From the NCBI GenBank assembly GCA_021162265.1, contig JAGGZA010000151.1:1-10165 (forward strand): a stretch of 10,165 nt of DNA. Reading direction: 5' to 3'. Positions 1 to 5,499 of the stretch are shown here, piece after piece. The notes beneath the pieces were generated by a model. The model saw nothing but the letters and a program-made list of their open reading frames with translations, was not told the DNA's origin and did not search any database. Positions within the stretch are counted from its first letter, which is position 1. Every line of letters begins with the position of its first letter. The stretch is from Candidatus Aerophobota bacterium (GTDB taxonomy: Bacteria > Aerophobota > Aerophobia > Aerophobales > B3-G15). The translations under genes and the position numbers were made by a program.

Positions 1-756
1 GATGCTTTTGGAACAGCGCATCGTGCTCATGCTTCAACCGTTGGTGTTGCGAAGTTTCTTCCAGCTGTAGCAGGTCTTCTTATGGCAAAGGAACTTGAAA
101 TGCTGGGAAGTATACTGACTCATCCCGATCTACCTTTTGTAGCTATTCTGGGAGGAGCTAAAGTTTCCGATAAAATAGGTGTTTTAAAGAGCCTTTTAAC
201 CAAGTGTCAGGAGATACTTATTGGTGGAGGGATGGCTTATACCTTTTTAAGAGCTGAGGGCATATCCACTGGAAAATCGCTGGTAGAGGAGGATAAAATA
301 GAGGAAGCAAGAAGTATTATGGAAGAGGCAAAAAAAAGTGGTTGTAAAATTTTGCTTCCCATGGACCATGTTGTTGCTCCTGAACCTAAAAGTGGCGTTG
401 AAACCAGAATAGTGGATAAAAACGATATTCCCGAAGGGTGGATGGGGCTTGACATAGGTCCTGAAACTATAAAACGTTTTGGAGAGTCTATCGATAGAGC
501 AAAGACTGTTTTCTGGAATGGTCCACTTGGGTACTTTGAAATTGATGAATTCAGCAAAGGGACAAGAGAGATTGCCAGAAAACTTGCTGAGGCAAAAGCC
601 ACTGTTGTTGTAGGAGGGGGAGATTCTATTGCTGCCCTCAAGAAGGAAAACCTTTTAGATAAGATGAGTCATGTATCCACAGGAGGAGGAGCCTCTCTTG
701 AATTCCTTGAGGGAAAAGAACTTCCCGGTGTTTCTGTTTTAAAGGATAAAGACTAA
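1..756 (+). CDS. pgk: Phosphoglycerate kinase, C-terminal part (5' end outside window)
   Basis: Cytosolic glycolytic enzyme that transfers phosphate from 1,3-bisphosphoglycerate to ADP, giving 3-phosphoglycerate and ATP. The frame is open from base 1, so the gene begins upstream; 251 residues remain of a family length near 395. The first residues read DAFGTAHRAHASTVGV, the classic end of the N-terminal domain. They are followed by the GGAKVSDKI block, IGGGMAYTFL, DHVVAP, the WNGPLG segment and the nucleotide-binding GGGDSIAAL and STGGGASLEFLEG motifs near the C terminus. All expected C-domain motifs are intact. An ATG at 82 lies inside the domain and is not the start. Stop TAA at 754-756 is followed after 11 nt by tpiA, the usual glycolytic neighbour, so the two are probably co-transcribed from a promoter outside the window. 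Confidence 0.97.
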   Translation, partial: DAFGTAHRAHASTVGVAKFLPAVAGLLMAKELEMLGSILTHPDLPFVAILGGAKVSDKIGVLKSLLTKCQEILIGGGMAYTFLRAEGISTGKSLVEEDKIEEARSIMEEAKKSGCKILLPMDHVVAPEPKSGVETRIVDKNDIPEGWMGLDIGPETIKRFGESIDRAKTVFWNGPLGYFEIDEFSKGTREIARKLAEAKATVVVGGGDSIAALKKENLLDKMSHVSTGGGASLEFLEGKELPGVSVLKDKD

Positions 757-761
757 GGAGG
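755..761 (+). promoter_or_regulatory. Ribosome binding site that decides the TTG start of tpiA
   Basis: AAGGAGG overlaps the pgk stop codon and ends 6 nt before the TTG at 768. No ATG or GTG lies at a usable distance, and translation from TTG gives the normal N terminus (RKSIIGGNWKMN), so the TTG start is well supported. Confidence 0.85.
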
Positions 762-767
762 AAGAAA

Positions 768-1526
768 TTGCGAAAGTCTATTATAGGTGGTAACTGGAAG
801 ATGAACAAGACTTCTAAGGAAGTAGAGGAGCTTGTGAAAGGTTTAATTCAGGAACTTGGTGACTATAAAGAAGTTGATACCGTTATCTTCCCTCCTTTTA
901 TCTATCTTGAGAGAGTGGGTTCTCTCTTAAAGGGTACTTCTATAGCGCTTGGTGCTCAAAATATGTTTTGGGAAGAGAAAGGAGCTTATACGGGTGAGGT
1001 GTCACCTTTAATGCTGGTTGATGTTGGTTGCAGGTATGTAATACTTGGTCACTCTGAGAGGAGACAGCACTTTGGCGAAACTGATAATTGGATAAACAGG
1101 AAGATAAAAACGGCTTTAAGGTTTGGTCTTACCCCTGTTTTATGTGTTGGTGAAAGATTGGAGGAAAGAAAAAGTGGCAGAGCGGAAGAGATTGTTAGCT
1201 CTCAGTTAAAAGGATGTCTTTCAGGTATTAATCCTTCGCAGGTTGAAAAAATTGTAATTGCTTATGAACCGGTATGGGCAATAGGAACAGGAGAAACTGC
1301 CACTCCTCATCAGGCCCAGCAGATGCACAGGTTTATCAGGGAGAATTTACAGGAGATGTTTGGTGAAAGTGTGGCAAATTCTGTAAGGATTCAATACGGG
1401 GGGAGTGTTAAACCAGACAATATAAAGCAACTTATGCAGCAACAGGATGTTGATGGGGCTCTTGTGGGGGGTGCCAGTTTAAGTGCTGCCTCATTTGTTA
1501 AAATAGTAAAATACGGAGAGAACTAA
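768..1526 (+). CDS. tpiA: Triose-phosphate isomerase
   Basis: Cytosolic TIM-barrel enzyme that interconverts dihydroxyacetone phosphate and glyceraldehyde 3-phosphate. The product is 252 residues, normal for the family. Visible active-site residues are N9 and K11 in GGNWKMN, H95 in LGHSERR (electrophile) and E167 in AYEPVWAIGTG (the catalytic base, followed by the mobile loop 6). The phosphate-binding QYGGSV and ALVGGASL segments lie near the C terminus. Translation starts at TTG with a strong Shine-Dalgarno overlapping the pgk stop. The last base of its TAA stop is the first base of the secG ATG, so the two genes are probably translationally coupled. It is a separate gene and not fused to pgk as in some Thermotogales. 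Nothing about it is anomalous. Confidence 0.98.
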   Translation: MRKSIIGGNWKMNKTSKEVEELVKGLIQELGDYKEVDTVIFPPFIYLERVGSLLKGTSIALGAQNMFWEEKGAYTGEVSPLMLVDVGCRYVILGHSERRQHFGETDNWINRKIKTALRFGLTPVLCVGERLEERKSGRAEEIVSSQLKGCLSGINPSQVEKIVIAYEPVWAIGTGETATPHQAQQMHRFIRENLQEMFGESVANSVRIQYGGSVKPDNIKQLMQQQDVDGALVGGASLSAASFVKIVKYGEN

Positions 1527-1855
1527 TGGGACCACTCTTTATTTTGCAGATTATTGTGTGTGTGCTTTTAGTAGGGGCTATTCTCCTTCAGGTTGGTAGA
1601 GGTGCAAGTACCGGGGCAGTTTTTGGAGGAGGAGTTGGCGCCTTTTTTGGTCCATCGGGAGAGGTTAGTTTTCTGGGAAAAGTGATTATAGTTTTAACAA
1701 TTATATTTATGGTGAACACTGTTCTCCTTTACGTCTTTTCCTATAAGACTCCACCTCCATTACCCACTTTGCCCGAAAAAACATCATCCCTGAAGGTGGT
1801 ACAGCCTTTAACCTACGCTTGCAGGATTTACTTCTTCCAGGGGTTACCAGGGTAA
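1526..1855 (+). CDS. secG: Protein translocase subunit SecG
   Basis: Small inner-membrane subunit of the SecYEG channel that assists SecA-driven protein export. The 109 residues show the family pattern: a first membrane helix at about 3-22, the VLLQ-type motif (ILLQVGRGAS), a glycine-rich FGGGVGAFFG loop, then a second helix at about 50-72. Start ATG shares one base with the tpiA stop (TAATG), with GGAGAG at 1515-1520 as ribosome site. The pgk-tpiA-secG order is common in bacteria. The tail after about residue 74 is proline-rich (TPPPLPTLPEK) and then unconserved and not recognisable, which makes the protein longer than many Bacillota SecG proteins. The last codons run into an inverted repeat just before the mtrB promoter. 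Confidence 0.92.
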   Translation: MGPLFILQIIVCVLLVGAILLQVGRGASTGAVFGGGVGAFFGPSGEVSFLGKVIIVLTIIFMVNTVLLYVFSYKTPPPLPTLPEKTSSLKVVQPLTYACRIYFFQGLPG

Positions 1856-1857
1856 CC
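1842..1857 (+). repeat. Perfect inverted repeat at the end of secG, possible weak terminator or operator
   Basis: GGTTACC and GGTAACC face each other across 2 nt (7 bp, or more realistically 6 bp with a 4-nt loop), with two further G-U pairs possible outward. The secG stop codon lies inside it and the mtrB -35 box starts 6 nt later. There is no clear T-run behind it, so a normal intrinsic terminator is not supported. It could be a poor terminator for pgk-tpiA-secG or a protein binding site next to the promoter. Confidence 0.4.
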
Positions 1858-1863
1858 TTGAAT

Positions 1864-1892
1864 TTGACAAAAAAATATATCTTTGTTAAACT
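1864..1892 (+). promoter_or_regulatory. Housekeeping sigma promoter for mtrB (and perhaps the whole trp operon)
   Basis: TTGACA at 1864-1869 matches the -35 consensus exactly. A 17-nt spacer leads to TAAACT at 1887-1892 (4 of 6 consensus bases, including the key first T, A and last T). A TG at 1884-1885, one base before the hexamer, makes an extended -10. Transcription should begin around 1898-1900, immediately before the mtrB ATG at 1901. It is the best promoter in the window and the only good one upstream of trpE. Confidence 0.75.
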
Positions 1893-1900
1893 AACAAACG

Positions 1901-2146
1901 ATGGATATAAAAGATGTAGTTACAGGTGATTATATTGTTATTAAAGCCCTTGAGAAGGGGGTTACTATTATTGGATTAACAAGGGGAGAGATAACCAAGA
2001 TTCACCATACAGAAAAGCTGGATAAGGGAGAACTGATGGTGGCTCAATTTACTCAGCATACATCTGCTATAAAAATTAGAGGGAAAGCAGAAGTGTTAAC
2101 CAAGTATGGCAAGATAGTTTTGGAGGGAGAAAGAAGCCAGAATTAA
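1901..2146 (+). CDS. mtrB: Tryptophan RNA-binding attenuation protein (TRAP)
   Basis: TRAP forms an 11-subunit ring that binds tryptophan and then wraps RNA carrying about eleven (G/U)AG triplets, shutting off trp genes. The 81 residues align almost end to end with Bacillus TRAP, including GLTRG, HHTEKLDKGE, AQFTQHTSAIK and the following IRG. The RNA-contact triad known as K37, K56 and R58 in B. subtilis is present here as K39, K58 and R60. Tryptophan-pocket residues G25, T27, T32, Q49, T51 and S55 are also kept. B. subtilis F32 is replaced by I34 and D29 by I31. As in Bacillus the protein has no Trp residue. The start is ATG 1901, with no Shine-Dalgarno in front and the promoter -10 ending 8 nt upstream, suggesting a leaderless mRNA. 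It lies directly ahead of the trp leader it should control, unlike in Bacillus. Confidence 0.95.
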   Translation: MDIKDVVTGDYIVIKALEKGVTIIGLTRGEITKIHHTEKLDKGELMVAQFTQHTSAIKIRGKAEVLTKYGKIVLEGERSQN

Positions 2147-2187
2147 AGAGAAAACAGTTTAATAAAAAATAAAAGTTATAGCAAGGT

Positions 2188-2243
2188 AAGAAAATAGATA
2201 AGACAAGATGAGGAAAAGATAAGACAAGATGAGATGAGGCCAG
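2188..2243 (+). promoter_or_regulatory. TRAP-binding NAG-triplet tract in the trp leader
   Basis: Eleven NAG triplets begin at 2188 (AAG), 2195 (TAG), 2200 (AAG), 2205 (AAG), 2210 (GAG), 2216 (AAG), 2221 (AAG), 2226 (AAG), 2231 (GAG), 2236 (GAG) and 2241 (CAG). Spacers are 4 nt once, 3 nt once and 2 nt for the other eight, the spacing known to suit the TRAP ring. Eleven triplets equals the number of TRAP subunits. Two more possible triplets lie upstream (TAG 2179, AAG 2183). Six of the eleven are AAG, which Bacillus TRAP binds less well than GAG or UAG. The tract starts about 40 nt after the mtrB stop and its last triplets enter the antiterminator. Confidence 0.88.
2197..2233 (+). repeat. Two perfect 16-nt direct repeats within the TRAP site
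   Basis: GATAAGACAAGATGAG occurs at 2197-2212 and again at 2218-2233, a period of 21 nt. Each copy carries the triplet series AAG, AAG, GAG in the same phase. The repeat probably reflects growth of the TRAP-binding tract by duplication, and the 3-nt spacer between GAG 2210 and AAG 2216 marks the junction. Confidence 0.85.
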
Positions 2244-2258
2244 ATAAAAAGGCCCATC
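2233..2258 (+). promoter_or_regulatory. trp leader antiterminator hairpin
   Basis: GATG plus GGCC (2233-2241, with A2237 bulged) pairs with GGCCCATC (2251-2258), giving eight base pairs around a 9-nt A-rich loop. The 3' arm is the same sequence that forms the 5' arm of the terminator, so the two structures exclude each other. The 5' arm contains the GAG triplet at 2236 and borders those at 2231 and 2241, so bound TRAP would block it. This matches the known TRAP attenuation logic in Bacillus. Confidence 0.75.
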
Positions 2259-2275
2259 CTGGGCCTATTTTTTTT
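2250..2275 (+). terminator. Intrinsic terminator of the trp attenuator
   Basis: AGGCCCA (2250-2256) and TGGGCCT (2260-2266) form a perfect 7-bp stem around a TCC loop, followed one base later by eight T residues (2268-2275). It lies after the TRAP site and ends 10 nt before the trpE ATG, so it would stop transcription before the first trp gene when TRAP is loaded with tryptophan. The A-run before the stem may give some activity in the other direction as well. Confidence 0.9.
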
Positions 2276-2285
2276 GGAATAACCA

Positions 2286-3806
2286 ATGTATTATCCTGAA
2301 TTTTCTGAATTTGAGAAACTCTGCAGGGTAGCCAATATTATACCTCTTTATCGGGAGATACTTGCCGACCTTGAAACTCCTGTTTCTGCTTTTATGAAGC
2401 TTCAATCAGAGAAGGAGGGTTTGGAGGAATGGAGAAGTTGCGCTTATCTTCTGGAGAGCGTAGAGAAAGGAGAGCGTCTTGGGAGGTACTCCTTTCTGGG
2501 TATTGACCCCTTTTTGGTTTTCCAGAGCAAAGCTGATAGGTGTTTTTTATTTTCTCCCAATAAAGAAGTTGAAAGCTGGAAGATAGAAAGCGATCCTCTC
2601 AGTGAGTTGAGACAGATTATGCAAAGGTTCAGAGTGGCGAATTTACCTCATCTTCCTATTTTTTTTGGAGGGGCAGTTGGTTATATCGGGTATGATGTGG
2701 TCAAGTTCTGGGAAAAAATTCCTTCCATAGATAAGGAGAAATTGGACTTTCCTGACTGTTTTTTTATTTTTACGAGGAATGTGGTCATATTTGATCACAT
2801 TGACCACAAGATAAAAATTATAAGTTTTGCTTTTTTAAATGGAGAATCTCCTGAGAAGGTGTACCAGGAGTCTAAGAAAAGAATTGAGAGGATAGTTCTT
2901 AGGTTAAGAAGGAAGCTGCCTATTTTACAGGAGAATCTGAAGACAAGTCCTGAGGATAAAAAACTTGAATCTAATTTTACTCAAGATGATTTTGTAAAAG
3001 CTGTGGTTAAAGCTAAAGAATACATAAAAGACGGAGATATCTTTCAGGTTGTTTTATCCCAGAGGTTTAAAAGGAGGATTTATTCATCAGCATTTGATAT
3101 TTATAGAGTCCTCAGGTCTTTAAATCCCTCTCCTTATATGTATCTGCTAAAGTTTGGTGATTTTTCCATAGCAGGTTCCTCTCCAGAAATCCTGGTACGC
3201 AAAGAGGGGGAGAGGGTTATATTAAGGCCAATTGCTGGTACAAGACGCAGGGGAAGGTCTGAAAAGGAAGATGAACAGCTGGCTAAAGAACTTCTTAGTA
3301 ATACTAAGGAAAGAGCAGAGCATATAATGCTTGTTGATCTTGGTCGGAATGATCTGGGCAGGGTGTGTAATTATGGAACGGTAAAAGTCGGAGAGCTTTT
3401 TTCTCTTGAGAGATATTCCCATGTGATGCATCTTGTCTCCGAGATTCAGGGAAATTTACGTCAGGGTTTAGACCAGTTTGATCTTTTGCGAGCCTGTTTT
3501 CCTGCAGGTACTGTTTCAGGGGCACCCAAGGTGAGAGCAATGCAGATAATTGAAGAACTTGAACCTCTTCCTCGTGGACCATACGGAGGTGCCCTTGGCT
3601 ACTTTAGTTTTTCAGGAAATATGGATACCTGTATAACTATTCGTACAATGATAATTAAAGGTAATACAGCTTATATTCAGGCAGGGGCAGGAATTGTTGC
3701 TGATTCTATTCCGGAGAATGAGTTTAAAGAAACTATAAATAAAGCAATGGCTTTAATCAGGGCAATAGAGCTTACCGAGGAGGGAAGAGAAAAGTGGTTA
3801 TGGTAA
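2286..3806 (+). CDS. trpE: Anthranilate synthase component I
   Basis: First enzyme of tryptophan synthesis; makes anthranilate from chorismate using ammonia delivered by TrpG. At 506 residues it is full length. The N-terminal domain carries the feedback tryptophan site (LLES at 55-58, then GERLGRYSFLG). The chorismate-binding domain shows GDIFQVVLSQRF, PSPYMYLL, the PIAGTRRRG motif (alanine where PabB-type enzymes usually carry lysine, supporting TrpE), the metal-binding LGRNDLGRV region, FPAGTVSGAPK and QAGAGIVADS. ATG 2286 gives the usual family N terminus. Its ribosome site is weak (GGA at 2276-2278, right behind the terminator T-run), which leaves room for control of translation as well as transcription. 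The last residues are WLW; the stop overlaps the trpG start by 13 nt. It is expected to be controlled by the TRAP attenuator and by end-product inhibition. Confidence 0.98.
   Translation: MYYPEFSEFEKLCRVANIIPLYREILADLETPVSAFMKLQSEKEGLEEWRSCAYLLESVEKGERLGRYSFLGIDPFLVFQSKADRCFLFSPNKEVESWKIESDPLSELRQIMQRFRVANLPHLPIFFGGAVGYIGYDVVKFWEKIPSIDKEKLDFPDCFFIFTRNVVIFDHIDHKIKIISFAFLNGESPEKVYQESKKRIERIVLRLRRKLPILQENLKTSPEDKKLESNFTQDDFVKAVVKAKEYIKDGDIFQVVLSQRFKRRIYSSAFDIYRVLRSLNPSPYMYLLKFGDFSIAGSSPEILVRKEGERVILRPIAGTRRRGRSEKEDEQLAKELLSNTKERAEHIMLVDLGRNDLGRVCNYGTVKVGELFSLERYSHVMHLVSEIQGNLRQGLDQFDLLRACFPAGTVSGAPKVRAMQIIEELEPLPRGPYGGALGYFSFSGNMDTCITIRTMIIKGNTAYIQAGAGIVADSIPENEFKETINKAMALIRAIELTEEGREKWLW
3778..3783 (+). 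promoter_or_regulatory. Ribosome binding site inside trpE that decides the trpG start
   Basis: AGGAGG lies 10 nt before GTG 3794 and 16 nt before ATG 3800. The distance favours GTG, as does the family N terminus, because MVMVIDNYDSF matches the usual MILLIDNYDSF residue for residue. Confidence 0.65.
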
Positions 3807-4393
3807 TTGATAACTACGATTCTTTTGTTTACAATCTCGTTCAATATCTTGGCGAGCTGGGAGAAAAGGTGGAAGTGTACAGGAATGACAGGATATCTCT
3901 TCGGGAAATAAAGGAGAAGCTACCTGAGGCAATAGTTATATCTCCTGGACCAGGTAGACCGTCCGATGCTGGCATATCTGGCAAGGTGATAGAGAATTTT
4001 GCTGATTCTATTCCCATTCTTGGAGTTTGCCTTGGACATCAGTGTATTGGAGAGGTTTTTGGTGCAAAAATTGTGCGGGCAAGAAGGTTAATGCATGGAA
4101 AGACCTCCTTTATTTATCACTACAGAAGGGGTATTTATCACAGAATAGAAAATCCCTTTGTAGCTACTCGTTATCATTCTTTAATAATAAAAGAAGATAC
4201 TCTCCCCTCCTGCCTTTTACTGACAGCCTGGACAGAGGAAGGAGAGATAATGGGAATAAGACATAGAAGTTACCCTTTGTTTGGTATGCAGTTTCACCCC
4301 GAGTCTATTTTAACTAAAGCCGGGATGAGGTTACTTAAAAACTTCTTAAATTTAAAAGATTACTTTCATAAAAAGATGTGGGTCCCTGAGTAA
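3794..4393 (+). CDS. trpG: Anthranilate synthase glutamine amidotransferase subunit
   Basis: Class I glutamine amidotransferase that hydrolyses glutamine and channels ammonia to TrpE. The 199 residues are normal for an unfused TrpG. The oxyanion segment SPGPGRPSDAG is at about 50-60, the nucleophile C79 in GVCLGHQ, and the other triad residues H168 and E170 in MQFHPESIL. The GTG start at 3794 overlaps the end of trpE by 13 nt, so coupled translation and equal subunit output are likely; an ATG at 3800 is the alternative. In B. subtilis the corresponding subunit is shared with folate synthesis and encoded in the folate operon. Here it belongs to the trp operon, so a tryptophan-specific role is likely, although a shared PabA role cannot be excluded. 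Confidence 0.96.
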   Translation: MVMVIDNYDSFVYNLVQYLGELGEKVEVYRNDRISLREIKEKLPEAIVISPGPGRPSDAGISGKVIENFADSIPILGVCLGHQCIGEVFGAKIVRARRLMHGKTSFIYHYRRGIYHRIENPFVATRYHSLIIKEDTLPSCLLLTAWTEEGEIMGIRHRSYPLFGMQFHPESILTKAGMRLLKNFLNLKDYFHKKMWVPE

Positions 4394-4427
4394 GTAAATA
4401 AAAAGAGTTGAAGGAGATTAAAAAGAG

Positions 4428-5471
4428 ATGATTAAAAAAGCACTGGCAATGCTGGTGCAGGGAAATAATTTAAGCAAAGATGAGGCAAAAGGGGTAATGT
4501 CTGATATAATGCAGGGAAAAGCAACCTCTGCACAGATAGCCGCTTTTCTAATTGCTCTTAGAATGAAAAGAGAAACAGTACAGGAGATAGTAGGTATGGC
4601 AGAGGAGATGATGAATAATGCTTTAAGTTTTAAATGGGAGGGTGATACTCTTGTTGATACCTGTGGCACAGGAGGGGATGGTATTGGAACCTTTAATATT
4701 TCAACTGTATGCGCTTTTGTAGTAGCAGGCGCAGGAGTGAAGGTGGCAAAGCATGGTAACAGAGCTTTGTCAAGCAGATGTGGGAGTGCTGATGTTTTAG
4801 AAGAAATAGGTGTAAGACTTAACCTTTCTCCTCATCTTATAAAAAGAGCTCTTGAGGAGATAGGTATAGGTTTTTTATATGCTCCTTCTTTTCATCAGGC
4901 TATGAAATATGCTCTACCTGCCAGGAGAGAAATGGGGATAAGGACGGTATTTAATCTTTTAGGCCCACTTGCAAATCCTCTAAAGGCTAATGTTCGTTTA
5001 ATGGGGGTTTATGATCCTTCTCTTGTTTTAACTATTGCTGAAGTTATGGTTTGGATGGGGGTTAAAAGAGCGTTTATAGTTTGGGGAGAGGATGGACTGG
5101 ATGAAGTTAGTGTGAGTTCAAGAACAAGAATAGCAGAACTAAAAGAGGGAAATATTAAAAGCTATCTGTTGGAACCAGAAAGTGCAGGTATAAGTAGATA
5201 CCCTTTAAGAGAGATTAAAGGAGGGGATAAAAGGTTAAATGCGCAGATAATCCGGAGTATCTTGGAGGGGAAAGAGAGAGGGGCAAAAAGAGATATAGTG
5301 TTAATTAACTCAGCTTTTCCTCTCCTGGGAGCGGGGATTGCAAAAAATATCAGAGAAGGTGTAAAAATTGCTGCGGAGTCCATTGATTCGGGGAAAGCAT
5401 TAGAGAAATTAAATCTTCTGGTAGAATTTACTCATAGCTTCTCCCTTAATTGTCAGGGGCAGGCTACTTAA
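4428..5471 (+). CDS. trpD: Anthranilate phosphoribosyltransferase
   Basis: Joins anthranilate to PRPP, forming N-(5-phosphoribosyl)anthranilate, the second step. The 347 residues are the normal full length. An N-terminal helical domain precedes the PRPP-binding DTCGTGGDG at 77-85, followed by FNIST and the KHGNRALSSRCGSAD segment at 108-122. Downstream are the anthranilate-site region around FHQAMKYALPARRE and NLLGPLANP, and the metal-binding GLDEVS. It starts at ATG 4428; AAGGAG at 4411-4416 lies 11 nt upstream, with more purines nearer. The 34-nt gap from trpG is the largest inside the operon and holds no visible promoter or hairpin. It is a free-standing TrpD, not fused to TrpG. Confidence 0.98.
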   Translation: MIKKALAMLVQGNNLSKDEAKGVMSDIMQGKATSAQIAAFLIALRMKRETVQEIVGMAEEMMNNALSFKWEGDTLVDTCGTGGDGIGTFNISTVCAFVVAGAGVKVAKHGNRALSSRCGSADVLEEIGVRLNLSPHLIKRALEEIGIGFLYAPSFHQAMKYALPARREMGIRTVFNLLGPLANPLKANVRLMGVYDPSLVLTIAEVMVWMGVKRAFIVWGEDGLDEVSVSSRTRIAELKEGNIKSYLLEPESAGISRYPLREIKGGDKRLNAQIIRSILEGKERGAKRDIVLINSAFPLLGAGIAKNIREGVKIAAESIDSGKALEKLNLLVEFTHSFSLNCQGQAT

Positions 5472-5499
5472 ATAGATTTTTTGAGAGAAAGGAAAGGTA

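Noticed and set aside
237..641. Open frame on the minus strand of 134 codons within pgk
   Set aside because: It lies wholly opposite a conserved pgk reading frame, has no ribosome site and its product looks like no known protein; other minus-strand frames (for example 6619-6960 and 8676-8921) fail the same way.
1775..1949. Shift to the -1 frame at the A-run in secG, giving a longer alternative tail (starting NIIPEGGTAFNLR)
   Set aside because: The reading looks protein-like, but the A-run is not a valid slippery heptamer in the secG frame, and the extension would run across the mtrB promoter into mtrB. A sequencing error cannot be excluded.
2158..2163. TTTAAT as a separate trp promoter -10 box
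   Set aside because: It matches 5 of 6 bases but no -35-like hexamer lies 16-18 nt upstream, and the region is simply AT-rich.
2147..2285. Trp-codon leader peptide or T-box as the trp attenuator
   Set aside because: No short open frame with Trp codons and no T-box motifs are present; the NAG tract plus an adjacent TRAP gene explains the leader.
3758..3794. NAG triplets around the trpG start as a second TRAP site, as at Bacillus pabA
   Set aside because: Triplets are irregularly spaced, two are adjacent with no spacer, and purine-rich Shine-Dalgarno sequence explains them. The same applies to the AAG/GAG run before trpD.
4027..4266. Plus-strand open frame inside trpG
   Set aside because: It is out of frame within the conserved glutaminase domain and has no separate ribosome site or recognisable product.
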